A stretch of 56,251 nucleotides of DNA from Erythrobacter sp. (GCA_024642335.1 JAHEBH010000013.1:1-56251); one strand, 5' to 3'. Counted from the first letter of the stretch, positions 43,385 to 52,608 are shown. Notes: generated from the letters alone by a model not told the origin. Program-made: numbers and translations.

Positions 43385-44418
43385 CTCCGCGACAGCACAA
43401 GCTGCGCGGCCTTGGCGAAAAGCGTGGGCAGCCCTGCTGCATCAAGATTGTCGAGCGGCCACCATTCGCCCTGCCCGGGCACATCGGGCGCATCCCCTGC
43501 ATGAATCACCACGCCCAGTTCCAGGTCGAAATGGGTAAAACTGTGACGCACCACGCCGCCGGCTCTCCATGCGCCGGGAATGAGCACATCCCCGGCGCCA
43601 TCCGAACGGGCAGACCAGTTATCGTCCGGCAGCGCGCGCATTCCGCCCAGCATGCCTTTGCCCGGACGGGTCACCAGCCAGACTTCAGCTCCATTGGGGC
43701 CATCCCGCTCGATCCAGCAAGCCGTCCCCCTGCGGTGCGGCCTGGCCTTCTTCGCTGCCTTGCGCGGGAGGCGCAGCGGATCGCCGCTCGCCCTTCCCCG
43801 GCAGAGTTCCTGCACCGGACAGAGCAGGCACCTGGCATCGCGCGCGGTGCATATGGTCGCACCCAGATCCATCATCGCCTGCGCAAAATCGCCTGCGCGC
43901 TCCTGCGGTGTAATCGCATCGGCCTGCGCCCGGATCAGCTTGCGTGCTGCGGGCAATGGCTCCTCTATTGCAAAGAGCCGCGCGACGACCCTTTCGACAT
44001 TGGCATCCACAACTACCGCGCGTTGGCCGAAGGCGATCGCAGCGATCGCCGCCGCCGTATAATCACCCAGCCCCGGCAGCTTGCGCAGTTCCCCCTCGGC
44101 TTGCGGAAAACCGCCCATTTCCGCCACTTTTCGCGCGCATTTCACCAGGTTGCGCGCGCGCGAATAATATCCCAGCCCCGCCCATTCCGCCATGACATCC
44201 GCTTCCGCTGCGGCGGCGAGCGCCTCGACATCGGGCCAGCGGGCTGTGAACTTGGCGAAATAGGGGGCGACCGCGCCAGTGGTGGTCTGCTGCAGCATCA
44301 CTTCGGACAACCACACGCGATATGGATCGGGCTTTGCGGCACCCTTTACCCGCCAGGGCAGGTCGCGCGCATGACCATCATACCAATCGAGCAGGAGTGA
44401 TGCGGCCCTATCCACCAT
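43381..44418 (-). CDS. mutY: A/G-specific adenine DNA glycosylase MutY
   Basis: This protein of about 345 residues has the HhH-GPD fold with the catalytic Glu in SEVMLQQTTT, GLGYYSRARNL, the hairpin LPGLGDYTAAAI and the catalytic Asp in VVDANVERVVAR. The 4Fe-4S loop is C-x6-C-x2-C-x5-C (CTARDARCLLCPVQELC). A C-terminal MutT-like domain has PGKGMLGGMRALP. It removes A opposite 8-oxoG. I start it at the ATG (44416-44418) that gives MVDRAASLLLDWY; the frame is open to 44604 without family similarity. It diverges from dciA across 29 bases. Confidence 0.95.
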   Translation of the reverse strand: MVDRAASLLLDWYDGHARDLPWRVKGAAKPDPYRVWLSEVMLQQTTTGAVAPYFAKFTARWPDVEALAAAAEADVMAEWAGLGYYSRARNLVKCARKVAEMGGFPQAEGELRKLPGLGDYTAAAIAAIAFGQRAVVVDANVERVVARLFAIEEPLPAARKLIRAQADAITPQERAGDFAQAMMDLGATICTARDARCLLCPVQELCRGRASGDPLRLPRKAAKKARPHRRGTACWIERDGPNGAEVWLVTRPGKGMLGGMRALPDDNWSARSDGAGDVLIPGAWRAGGVVRHSFTHFDLELGVVIHAGDAPDVPGQGEWWPLDNLDAAGLPTLFAKAAQLVLSRS

Positions 44419-44447
44419 GCCCTCGCCATGGCATAGCATGGCCCGCA

Positions 44448-44993
44448 ATGGAACGTGACAACGACAGACCGGCACCGAAGTCCACCGAAAAGGGCAAACA
44501 GAGGCCTTACGAGCGCCCGCGCGGGGGCGAAGCGCGAGCGGTGGCGGACCTGGTGCCGCAAATCGGCCGCGCTGCATTCCGCCGCTTCGGCTTCGTGCAG
44601 TCAAGCGTGGTCACTCGCTGGCCCGATATCGTCGGCGAAACCCATGCCAGGGTGTGCCAGCCCGAATCGATCCGCTTCCCGCCGGGAGAGAAGAGCGAGG
44701 GCATCCTCCAGCTCGTCGTCCTGCCCGCCCATGCCCCGCTTATCCAGCATGTGATCCCGGAGATTATCGAACGGGTGAACCGCTTTTTTGGCTACAAGGC
44801 TGTCGCGCGGGCAAAGATCCGGCAAGGCGTGGTTAAGGCAGATCATGTTTCAAAGCGCACTGCACCACCGTCGTTGAAGCCGATCCCCATGGAATTGGGG
44901 GAAAGCCTGCGCGATATCGGTGACCCGGAATTGCGGACCGTTCTCGAATCGCTGGCGCGATCGATCGGTCGGAAAGAGGATGAACAGGGATGA
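44448..44993 (+). CDS. DUF721 protein, DciA-like (candidate replicative-helicase loader)
   Basis: This protein of about 181 residues has a basic N-terminal tail (PAPKSTEKGKQRPYERPRGG) and a DUF721 domain (about 28-125; RRFGFVQSSVVTRWPDIVGE, then LVVLPAHAPLIQHVIPEIIE and VNRFFGYKAV). DciA proteins of this family load DnaB where DnaC is absent. The C-terminal extension is proline-rich, then GESLRDIGDPELRTVLESL. An in-frame ATG lacks a clear ribosome site, and the frame is open further upstream. The stop overlaps the dsbA start (ATGA). The order mutY / dciA-dsbA-smc is common in alphaproteobacteria. Confidence 0.85.
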   Translation: MERDNDRPAPKSTEKGKQRPYERPRGGEARAVADLVPQIGRAAFRRFGFVQSSVVTRWPDIVGETHARVCQPESIRFPPGEKSEGILQLVVLPAHAPLIQHVIPEIIERVNRFFGYKAVARAKIRQGVVKADHVSKRTAPPSLKPIPMELGESLRDIGDPELRTVLESLARSIGRKEDEQG

Positions 44994-45664
44994 AGAAGGC
45001 TATTTGGGCCGGCCTGCTGCTGGCGAGCCTGCCATTGGCAGGCGTGGCCGCACAGAATTGGGATACGACGGCTGTGCGCACCGAGCAGGGGCATCGCCTG
45101 GGCAATCCCGCTGCGGCAACCAGCATGATCGCCTTCGTCAGCTATTCCTGCCCCCATTGCGCGCATTTCGAGCAGGAGGCCGATGCGCCATTGCGCCTCG
45201 CCTATATCCAGCCGGGCAAGCTCCAGATGGAAGTTCGCCACGTGCTGCGTAATCCGCTGGACCTGGCCGCAGCGCTTACGGCCGAATGCGGCAGTGAAGA
45301 CAAGTTCTGGGGCAATCACCGCGCCATTATCCGCGCTCAGGAAGACTGGCTTCAGGTTGCCATCGATGCCAGCCCCGCGCAGCAACAGCGCTGGACAACA
45401 GGCCGGCTGGGTGCGCGCATGCGCGCTATCGCTTCCGACCTCGACTTCTACGAGTTGATGGAGCCGCGAGGCTATACCGCTGCACAACTGGACCAGTGCC
45501 TGAATGACGAGGCGGCTTTGCAGAACCTCGTCGCCCGGGCGCAGGCCAACGATGCCCAGTTCGATATATCCGGAACGCCCAGCTTCGCCATCAACGGCGA
45601 GATGCTTCCGAATGTCCACAGCTGGTCCGCCCTGTCGCCGATACTCGCCCGCGCAACCCAGTAA
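44990..45664 (+). CDS. Periplasmic DsbA-like thiol:disulfide oxidoreductase (CPHC)
   Basis: This 224-residue protein has a cleavable signal (AIWAGLLLASLPLAGVAAQ) and a thioredoxin-like domain with active site C54-P-H-C57, the same dipeptide as E. coli DsbA. The cis-Pro loop is ISGTPSFAING. It should oxidise or reshuffle disulfides in the periplasm; no DsbB is in the window. It is translationally coupled to the DUF721 gene (4-base overlap) and lies 116 bases before a second, lipid-anchored DsbA-like gene. Confidence 0.92.
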   Translation: MKKAIWAGLLLASLPLAGVAAQNWDTTAVRTEQGHRLGNPAAATSMIAFVSYSCPHCAHFEQEADAPLRLAYIQPGKLQMEVRHVLRNPLDLAAALTAECGSEDKFWGNHRAIIRAQEDWLQVAIDASPAQQQRWTTGRLGARMRAIASDLDFYELMEPRGYTAAQLDQCLNDEAALQNLVARAQANDAQFDISGTPSFAINGEMLPNVHSWSALSPILARATQ

Positions 45665-45780
45665 CCTTAGAGCAACGGGGATATCCCTGTGCAAAAGCGC
45701 CCCGGGAAGCACATCGGACGTTTTGCTCACTCGCCTCCTTAGGCTAGCCTTCCAACCCCTACTGAACAGGATGAGTTCAC

Positions 45781-46527
45781 ATGATGAAGTTCCGCCGCTC
45801 GGCTTTCGCCGCCCTTTCCGCTCCCCTGGTTTTGACACTGGCCGCCTGCGGCTCGGGTGATTCCACTTCCGGCGGCCCCGTCGGCGAAGCGATTGACCCT
45901 ATCACCGCTCCCGAAGGACAGAGCTGGGGCCAGATGGCGGTGTTCACGGACATGGGTGGCATTCTGGAAGGCAATCCCGATGCCCCGCTCAAGCTGGTCG
46001 AATATGCCAGCCACACCTGCTCGCACTGCGCAACCTTCTCCAAGGAGTCGAGCGGCAATCTGGAACGCTATATCGAGAGCGGTGTGGTCAGCCTGGAACT
46101 GCGCAACCAGGTGCACGATCCGCTGGACCTGACTATCGCCATGCTGGTGCGTTGCGGCGATCCCGCCACGTCGATCCCCTTGGCCAAGCAGGCATGGAAC
46201 GACCTCGAAGGGATCATCACCACCGCACAGCAGAGTGGTGAAGCTCTGAACGCGGCGATGGCCAACCAGGGCGATGATCGCATGCAGCAGATCGCTGCTG
46301 TTTCCGGCCTGCTGGACTTCTTCGCCGCGCGCGGCCTCAGCACCGATCAGTCCCTGCAATGCCTCGCTGATGCCGATGCTGCGCGAACGATCATGGAAAA
46401 TTCAGCAACCCAGTCGGATGAGCTGGACGTTACCGGCACACCGACCTTCTTCCTCAACGGTCAGCGCCTCGACGGCACAAGCTGGGCGATAGTCGAAGCC
46501 GCGCTACAGAACGCCGGCGCGCGCTAG
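45781..46527 (+). CDS. Lipid-anchored DsbA-like protein (CSHC)
   Basis: This 248-residue protein has a lipobox L20-A-A-C23 (VLTLAACGSG), a flexible Gly/Ser linker and a thioredoxin-like domain (LVEYASHTCSHC, with C80-S-H-C83 and cis-Pro in VTGTPTFFLNG). Ser in the CxxC pair is less common than Pro and should shift its redox potential. It shares layout with the CPHC protein just upstream but differs in the anchor and the active site. The smc gene begins 24 bases later, the usual neighbour in this class. Confidence 0.92.
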   Translation: MMKFRRSAFAALSAPLVLTLAACGSGDSTSGGPVGEAIDPITAPEGQSWGQMAVFTDMGGILEGNPDAPLKLVEYASHTCSHCATFSKESSGNLERYIESGVVSLELRNQVHDPLDLTIAMLVRCGDPATSIPLAKQAWNDLEGIITTAQQSGEALNAAMANQGDDRMQQIAAVSGLLDFFAARGLSTDQSLQCLADADAARTIMENSATQSDELDVTGTPTFFLNGQRLDGTSWAIVEAALQNAGAR

Positions 46528-46551
46528 GACCGAAGGGAGAGGCAGGCCGCG

Positions 46552-49500
46552 ATGCAGATCAGGAAGCTCAAACTCTCGGGTTTCAAGAGCTTCGTCGAGC
46601 CTGCCGAACTGCGGATCGAGCCGGGGCTGACGGGAGTCGTCGGCCCCAATGGCTGCGGCAAATCCAACCTGCTCGAAGCGATCCGCTGGGTGATGGGCGA
46701 AAACTCGCCCAAGTCCATGCGGTCTGGCGGCATGGAGGACGTGATCTTCGCGGGCACCGCCACCCGCCCGCCGCGCGACTTTGCCGAGGTGGTGCTCCAC
46801 GCCGCGGACTCCGAAGGCGAAGAGATCAACGTCACGCGCCGGATAGAACGCGGCGCGGGCAGCGCCTACCGCGTCAACGGCAATGATGTGCGCGCAAAGG
46901 ACGTTGCGCTGGTGTTTGCCGATGCCGCGACAGGCGCGCACTCCCCCGCGCTCGTAAGCCAGGGCAAGATCGCCCAGGTGATCGCCGCCAAACCCGCCGA
47001 GCGGCGCATGATGCTGGAAGAGGCGGCGGGCATCGCCGGCTTGCACGTCCGCCGCCGCGATGCGGAAAGCAAGCTGCGCTCTACCGAAAAGAACCTTGAG
47101 CGTATCGAAGACCTGATGGCAGGTCTCGACAACCAGATTTCATCGCTGCGCAGGCAGGCCAAGCAGGCCGAACGCTACAAGGAACTGTCCGACAAGATCC
47201 ATGTTTCCGAAGCACGCCTGCTGTTCGCCCGCTGGCGCGATGCGGCTGCCGCAGCCGAAACCGCGCGTGAACAGGCAAAACAGGCCGATGCAAGGGTTTC
47301 ATCTGCGCAGGATTCTACCAGGGCAGCGCAGAAGGCCCAGCACGAGCTGGCCGAGAAGCTCTCCGAGTTGCGCGACGAACTGGCCGACCGACGCGACGAT
47401 GCCAGCGCGCATGGCCACCGCATGGCCGCGCTCGCCAGCCAGCTGGAAGCCGCGCAGCAGCGCCTTGCCGATCTCGACCGGCAGAAGGAGCGGCTGGAGG
47501 AGGACAGGTTCGAGGCCGATCGCATGACGCGCGATGCCGCGCAGGCGATGAAAGACCTTGAAGCTGCGCTGACGGCCAACACCGCGGCGCTGCAAGGGGA
47601 TGAGGCGAAGCGGCCTTCGCTTGTTGCCAAATCCGACGATACCGAACGGGCCGGACGCGCCGCCGAACTGGCGCTCGCCAGGGCCACAGCCGATCATGCA
47701 GGGGTAGAGGCCGAATGGCGCGTCGCCGAAGCAGAAGTGGCGCAGGCCAGATCGCGCCTCGACCGGCTGGGGCAAGAGGAACGTCGCCTCTTCGTCCAAC
47801 GCGCCAGCCTGGTGGGAGAAGGCGACCCCGAACAGGCCGTTGCCCAAGCCAAGGCCGCTGCCGAAACCGCTGCATCGCGGCGCGAGGCACTGCGCGAACA
47901 GCTCGAAGCCAGCCGCGCGAAAAAGGACGAACTTTCCGCAGCGCGCGACGAGGCAGCCAGCGCACTCTCCTCGGCCCGTGCCGAACTGGCAGGCATCGAA
48001 CGCGAATTCACTGCCTTGCAGCGTGACCGGGAGGCGCGCGCGAAACAGGCGCAGAACCGCGGCGGCAAACCCGTGGCATTGGACAGGCTCTCCGCCGAAA
48101 AGGGCTATGAACGCGCGCTCGCCGCCGTTCTGGGCCGCGACGGCAAGAGCCCGCTCGGTACGCCAGAGGCTGGCACAGATGGTCGTTACTGGACAGGCGC
48201 CAAGGCCCCCGCAAAGGTGGCTGACAGCCTTGCCGACCACGTCGCCAAATGCCCCGACGAACTCGCCGCACGCCTCGCGCTGGTGCATGTCGCCGATGCA
48301 GATGACAGCCGCGTGCTCGGACCCGGCGAATGGCTGGTCACGCGCGACGGCTTCCTGCGCCGGTGGGACGGTTTCGTGGCACGCGGAGAAGGGGCAGCCG
48401 AGGCTGCCCGGCTCGAGGCCGACAACCGCTTTGCCGATTTGGAGGCCCAGCTTCCTGCCCTTCGCGATGCAGTATCGAACGCACAGGCCACGCATGACCG
48501 CCTCAGCACCGAGGCATCGCAAGTCCAGCGCAACCTTGTCGCTGCCGAGCGCGAAGTAAACGAAGCGGCCGAAGACGAACGTCAGGCGCTGCGCGCTCTC
48601 GACCAAGCCGAGGCACGCCGCGAAAGGCTCGCTACCCGACTTGCAGAGCTGGATGCGAGCGAGGCAGACCTTGGCGAGCAGCGCAAGCTGGCCGAGGCGG
48701 AGGTCAAGGCGGCGGAAGACAAGCGCACTGCGCTGCCCGATCCCGAAGCCGGCCGCGCTTCGCTTGAAGCTGCGCGCGCCAGGAATGAGGCGGCGCGCGG
48801 CGCCGTACAGGCGGCAATGGCCATGCTTGCCGCGCATGACCAGGCGCTCGCCGTGGCACGCGAACGCGTGGCGGCGCAAAGATCGGACAAGGCCAATTGG
48901 GAAGCACGCGCCGGTGAAGCCGCGCAGCGCCTTGCGGGCATGTCCGCCCGGTTCGAGGAAATCGAGCAGGAACGCGCCGTCACTGCAGCCAAGCCGGAAG
49001 GCCTGATGCGCGAGATCGAAGGTGGCGAGCAACTGCGCGAAAGGCTTGGCACCGAACTTGCCGGCGCCGAGGCGGCCGTCATAGCCTGTACCGAGAAGAT
49101 GCGCACAGCAGAAAGCGCCCTGCACGAAGCCAATGAGGCGCTCTCTACCGCGCGAGAGAACCGCGCCGCGTTGGCCACCCGCGCGGAGAACGAGGAATCA
49201 CGCCGCGAGGAAATGGCGCGCATTTCAGGAGAACGCTTCCAGGCCCCGCCCGCGCTGTTATCGGGCAAATTCAACTTCGACGATGCGCAGGTGAAGGACT
49301 CCGCTGCCGAGAGCGAGGAGATGGACCGCCTCCTCGCCAGCCGCGAACGGATCGGCCCGGTCAACCTTGTCGCCGCAGAAGAACTGGCGCGGATCGAACA
49401 AGAGCACGGAACCAACGCCGCCGAACAGGCGGAATTGCGCGAAGCCGTCAGCCGCCTGCGCGGATCGATCGGCAATCTCAACCGTGAAGGACGCGAACGG

Positions 49501-49974
49501 CTGCGCGCCGCATTCGAAGCGGTGAATGAGCATTTCAAGGTACTGTTCGCCCGCCTGTTCGAGGGCGGCAATGCGCATCTGGCACTGGTAGACAGCGATG
49601 ACCCGCTCGAAGCTGGCCTGGAAATCTACGCCCAGCCGCCGGGCAAGCGCCTCCAGAGCCTGAGCCTGCTGTCGGGTGGCGAACAGGCCTTAACCGCAAC
49701 GGCACTTATTTTTGCGCTATTTCTAACCAATCCGGCTCCAATCTGCGTGCTGGACGAGGTCGACGCGCCGCTCGACGACGCCAATATCGATCGTTTCTGC
49801 GACCTGCTCGATTCGATGGTGCAGGAAACCGCCACGCGCTATCTCATCGTCACCCACAACGCCGTAACGATGAGCCGCATGCACCGCCTGTTCGGCGTGA
49901 CCATGGTCGAAAAGGGCATCTCGCGCCTCGTCAGCGTCGACCTCGGGGAAGCGGAGGCACTGGCCGCGGAGTAG
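46552..49974 (+). CDS. smc: Chromosome segregation ATPase SMC
   Basis: This 1140-residue protein starts LKLSGFKSFVEPAELRIEPG and has Walker A GPNGCGKSN (31-39). Two Ala/Glu/Arg-rich coiled coils (about 170-500 and 645-930) flank a hinge (about 504-640; VALDRLSAEKGYERALAAVL). The C-terminal head has the signature LSGGEQ (1040-1045) and Walker B CVLDEVDAPLDDAN. With ScpA and ScpB it forms condensin; those genes are not here. Size and order are standard. The ATG follows AAGGGAGAGGCAGG. A hairpin lies 37 bases after the stop. Confidence 0.97.
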   Translation: MQIRKLKLSGFKSFVEPAELRIEPGLTGVVGPNGCGKSNLLEAIRWVMGENSPKSMRSGGMEDVIFAGTATRPPRDFAEVVLHAADSEGEEINVTRRIERGAGSAYRVNGNDVRAKDVALVFADAATGAHSPALVSQGKIAQVIAAKPAERRMMLEEAAGIAGLHVRRRDAESKLRSTEKNLERIEDLMAGLDNQISSLRRQAKQAERYKELSDKIHVSEARLLFARWRDAAAAAETAREQAKQADARVSSAQDSTRAAQKAQHELAEKLSELRDELADRRDDASAHGHRMAALASQLEAAQQRLADLDRQKERLEEDRFEADRMTRDAAQAMKDLEAALTANTAALQGDEAKRPSLVAKSDDTERAGRAAELALARATADHAGVEAEWRVAEAEVAQARSRLDRLGQEERRLFVQRASLVGEGDPEQAVAQAKAAAETAASRREALREQLEASRAKKDELSAARDEAASALSSARAELAGIEREFTALQRDREARAKQAQNRGGKPVALDRLSAEKGYERALAAVLGRDGKSPLGTPEAGTDGRYWTGAKAPAKVADSLADHVAKCPDELAARLALVHVADADDSRVLGPGEWLVTRDGFLRRWDGFVARGEGAAEAARLEADNRFADLEAQLPALRDAVSNAQATHDRLSTEASQVQRNLVAAEREVNEAAEDERQALRALDQAEARRERLATRLAELDASEADLGEQRKLAEAEVKAAEDKRTALPDPEAGRASLEAARARNEAARGAVQAAMAMLAAHDQALAVARERVAAQRSDKANWEARAGEAAQRLAGMSARFEEIEQERAVTAAKPEGLMREIEGGEQLRERLGTELAGAEAAVIACTEKMRTAESALHEANEALSTARENRAALATRAENEESRREEMARISGERFQAPPALLSGKFNFDDAQVKDSAAESEEMDRLLASRERIGPVNLVAAEELARIEQEHGTNAAEQAELREAVSRLRGSIGNLNREGRERLRAAFEAVNEHFKVLFARLFEGGNAHLALVDSDDPLEAGLEIYAQPPGKRLQSLSLLSGGEQALTATALIFALFLTNPAPICVLDEVDAPLDDANIDRFCDLLDSMVQETATRYLIVTHNAVTMSRMHRLFGVTMVEKGISRLVSVDLGEAEALAAE

Positions 49975-50010
49975 CAATTTCTCGTAACGTGGGGAAACCG
50001 CTCAAAAAAA

Positions 50011-50028
50011 CCCCCGCCGAGGCGGGGG
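50011..50028 (-). terminator. GC-rich hairpin with U tract in the leftward direction
   Basis: CCCCCGCC-GA-GGCGGGGG is a perfect 8-bp stem. On the plus strand it is preceded by seven A and followed by TCTTAG. Read leftward, it is a hairpin followed by seven U, which is the stronger orientation. It may end smc from one side and an unannotated leftward transcript from the other. Confidence 0.65.
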
Positions 50029-50421
50029 TCTTAGGGGGTAGCCGAAATGCAGATGCAATCCGGCTTCGGGTCGCATTGATATCAATAGCAACCAGATGTT
50101 ACCGAATTATGAACCTTGATTTCGACTGGATCCCTGAAAGGGTCAGCAAATAAGTATTACCTTCGCTTCCATGCATCGTTTAATTGTTAACTGCGAATTT
50201 TAGCCAGAAATGTCCATACGAAATCACCCAATGTTATTCGCCTACGCATAACTCCGTAGGGAGTAATTAAGTCCCGTCCAAGAGAAGACCGGAAACGGTT
50301 TGTGTCGCGTCGGCCAGCAAGGTTCACAATATCCTTAGAATCCGTAGCGAAGCACTCTGTTTCATGACGCATTACAATTCGGGCGCACCATTTTGACTCA
50401 TTGTCATGAGAGCGCAGCGCC
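50029..50421. other. AT-richer intergenic region without a confident gene
   Basis: About 390 bases separate smc and the GGDEF/EAL gene and are visibly richer in A and T than the flanks. The region contains a perfect 12-base palindrome ATTGATATCAAT (50075-50086), an imperfect long hairpin around CCTACG/CGTAGG (about 50234-50267) and a 78-codon minus-strand frame (50187-50423) that I do not accept as a gene. It could hold the promoter of the downstream gene or a small RNA. Confidence 0.4.
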
Positions 50422-52026
50422 ATGCCACCCGCCCCTTTTGCCTATTTCGATCGCTCGCCCTCAGGCGCTGGCGTGCTTCTGGATGAGCTGCGCGTACATG
50501 ATACGCGCTGGATAACCGCGACTGTTGCCCTGCTGGCGATCATTGTTTTCGCGATCTCCGGCAGCCAGATCATGCCCGCCATCCTCTCTGCCCGTACGCC
50601 GTATGCCGGGCCGACCAGCGGAGAAATCTCCGCATTCCTGCTGAACATCGCGCTGGTGGTCCTCGCGTGGAAGCGTTCCAGCCAGCTTGTTTCCAGCTTT
50701 GCCGAACTGGATGCCTGGGAAAGCCGCGCCATCACCCTCGCCTATCAGGATGACATGACCGGCCTCAACAACAGGCGATATCTGACGGAGACCTTCGAAG
50801 CCCTGCAAAGGTCAAGCAATGCCGCGCCGATTCTGATCCTGATCGATCTGGATCGCTTCAAGCAGGTTAACGACCTGTTTGGGCACAAGGCGGGCGACAA
50901 GGTCCTGGCCTTCACCGCCCGGATGCTGAGAGGCCTGTGCCCACAAGACAGTGTTTGTGTGCGACTGGGCGGAGACGAGTTTGCAATTCTCCTCCACAAC
51001 CGTGGCGCGGCAATGGCTCTTGCGCACGAACTGGCCGAGGGCATCCTGCAGAATCTCAAGTCAAAGATCCGTCTCGAAGACGGCGAATTCCTGATCGGGG
51101 CATCGATCGGGATTTGCGGCACGGAGGCAGGCGGCGGCAGGCTCGACGAACTGCTGAGCAATGCGGATATCGCCATGTATGCGGCCAAGGAACAGGGAGG
51201 AAATTGCATTGTCGAGGTGGACCGGGAAATGGTGGGTGCCAGACGTCAGAGGAACCGGCTTGAGGCAGAGATGCGCGAAGGCCTGGCGCGGAAGGAGTTC
51301 TATCCCTACTTCCAGCCGATCGTTGACCTGGCCTCCGGTGAATTGACGGGGTTCGAGGTGCTTGCCCGCTGGAAACACCCGGCACGCGGCATGCTAGAGC
51401 CATCCGCCTTCCTGGACATCGCCAATATCTGCGGGCTTGTCGCAGAGATATCTTTCTCTGTCATGGAGCGGGCACTCAAGGTTGCCCGGAATTGGCCGTC
51501 TCACCTGAGGATCGGGATCAACGTCGCACAGGACCAGTTTGAGGATCCGCTCTTTGTTTCCCGGGTGAAGGAAATTCTGGCCATATTCGAATTCCCGGCC
51601 GATCGTCTGGACCTGGAGGTTCCCGAAATCTGCCTGATTTCCGACCAGATCAGTTCCATGTCGAAAATCCGCAAGCTCAAGGTGCTGGGCATCGGGATTG
51701 TCGTGGACGATTTTGGCACCCGGTACGCGTCGATCATGCACGATGACAATTTACCGTTCGACCGAATCAAGATCGGCAAGAAGCTGGTCGAAGCGATCGA
51801 CGAGGATCAGGCGATGGCCGCGCTGGTCCATGCAGTGGCAACGCTGGGCAAGGAGCTCAGAATACCCATTTCGGCAGCTGGCGTCGAAACCCGGACTATG
51901 CATGCAACGCTTGAAAGCATGGGCTGCGACAATGCGCAGGGCTGGCTGTACGGCAAGGCATTGTCACGCGAGCAAGTCGAATTTCGGTTGAGAGACGGAG
52001 ACCGCCCAACGCCTCCCGTCAGCTAA
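50422..52026 (+). CDS. Membrane GGDEF/EAL protein with degenerate EAL domain
   Basis: This 534-residue protein has two membrane helices (about 30-52 and 69-84), then a GGDEF domain (about 105-265) with an intact GGDEF (183-187) but no RxxD inhibitory site before it. An EAL domain follows (about 280-525). In that domain EAL is EVL (312-314) and the DDFG pair is kept. The A-E-G-V-E motif, however, is A485-A486-G-V-E489, so the catalytic Glu is Ala, and KID is KIG. It is likely an active diguanylate cyclase with a weak or regulatory EAL domain. The end overlaps soxR, convergent, by four bases. Confidence 0.92.
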   Translation: MPPAPFAYFDRSPSGAGVLLDELRVHDTRWITATVALLAIIVFAISGSQIMPAILSARTPYAGPTSGEISAFLLNIALVVLAWKRSSQLVSSFAELDAWESRAITLAYQDDMTGLNNRRYLTETFEALQRSSNAAPILILIDLDRFKQVNDLFGHKAGDKVLAFTARMLRGLCPQDSVCVRLGGDEFAILLHNRGAAMALAHELAEGILQNLKSKIRLEDGEFLIGASIGICGTEAGGGRLDELLSNADIAMYAAKEQGGNCIVEVDREMVGARRQRNRLEAEMREGLARKEFYPYFQPIVDLASGELTGFEVLARWKHPARGMLEPSAFLDIANICGLVAEISFSVMERALKVARNWPSHLRIGINVAQDQFEDPLFVSRVKEILAIFEFPADRLDLEVPEICLISDQISSMSKIRKLKVLGIGIVVDDFGTRYASIMHDDNLPFDRIKIGKKLVEAIDEDQAMAALVHAVATLGKELRIPISAAGVETRTMHATLESMGCDNAQGWLYGKALSREQVEFRLRDGDRPTPPVS

Positions 52027-52463
52027 TCGAGGACGGCCCTCGGCCCCGGCCCGGCAGCACCGAGCTTGTCATTGGGATTGTAGAGCTGGCACTTTTGCAG
52101 GCTGAGGCAGCCGCAACCGATGCAGCCCTCCAGCTTGGCTCGTGTGCGCGTGAGCAGGGTGATCCGGCTATCGATCTGGTCCCGCATGTTGCGGCTAATC
52201 TTTTGCCAGTCGCGCGGTGACGGCGTGCGCCCCTCGGGCAAGGTAGCCAGCTCCGCCTCGATCTCTGACAGCGCGAGTCCGAGCCTCTGCGCGATCAGGA
52301 TGAAGCTGACCCGGCGGATATCGCTGCGCAGGAATCGCCGCTGGTTGCCGCTGGTGCGCAGGCTCTGCAGCAGTCCCTTCTCCTCATAGAAGCGGATAGC
52401 CGAGACGGCCACTCCCGTGCGGCTGGCAAGCTTGCCAATGGTGATAAATGTCTCTGCCGTCAT
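52023..52463 (-). CDS. soxR: Redox-sensitive transcriptional activator SoxR
   Basis: This 146-residue MerR-family protein has a helix-turn-helix (TIGKLASRTGVAVSAIRFYE, EEKGLLQSLRTSGNQRRF), a dimerisation coil and the 2Fe-2S site C114-x2-C117-x-C119-x5-C125 (CIGCGCLSLQKC). Oxidation by redox-cycling drugs or nitric oxide makes it an activator. A near-canonical SoxR box lies 36 bases upstream of its ATG, facing a VOC gene, so it likely controls that gene and perhaps itself. No soxS is present, as expected outside enterobacteria. Confidence 0.96.
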   Translation of the reverse strand: MTAETFITIGKLASRTGVAVSAIRFYEEKGLLQSLRTSGNQRRFLRSDIRRVSFILIAQRLGLALSEIEAELATLPEGRTPSPRDWQKISRNMRDQIDSRITLLTRTRAKLEGCIGCGCLSLQKCQLYNPNDKLGAAGPGPRAVLD

Positions 52464-52495
52464 GACACCAATCCCGATATTTTATCCACAAAGGC

Positions 52496-52526
52496 TTGAC
52501 CTCAACTTAGCTTGAGGTTGCAGGAT
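52496..52526 (+). promoter_or_regulatory. SoxR box and overlapping promoter
   Basis: CCTCAACTTAGCTTGAGG (52500-52517) differs from the soxS operator CCTCAAGTTAACTTGAGG at two bases. It starts inside a -35 element TTGACC (52496-52501). With the 19-base spacer of SoxR promoters, the -10 falls on CAGGAT (52521-52526), a weak match. The promoter points to the VOC gene at 52609. Confidence 0.8.
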
Positions 52527-52608
52527 ATGTAAACCCTGATTCGCAGAATGGCTTTTCCGGATGTGAATTCAGGCTTTGATTCAATCAGTTGGAATAGAAA
52601 TCTTGCAC

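Noticed and set aside
47299-49125. 608-codon minus-strand frame
   Set aside because: It is antisense to the smc coiled coils. The repeated Ala/Glu/Arg codons of smc produce stop-free complements.
50187-50423. 78-codon minus-strand frame in the smc/GGDEF gap
   Set aside because: It has no good ribosome site, no recognised family and composition unlike the neighbouring genes. It is left as a possible small transcript only.
52482-52490. Perfect DnaA box TTATCCACA
   Set aside because: It is a single copy in the soxR promoter. One such 9-mer is not surprising in 56 kb, and no cluster or AT-rich unwinding region was seen, so it is not called an origin.
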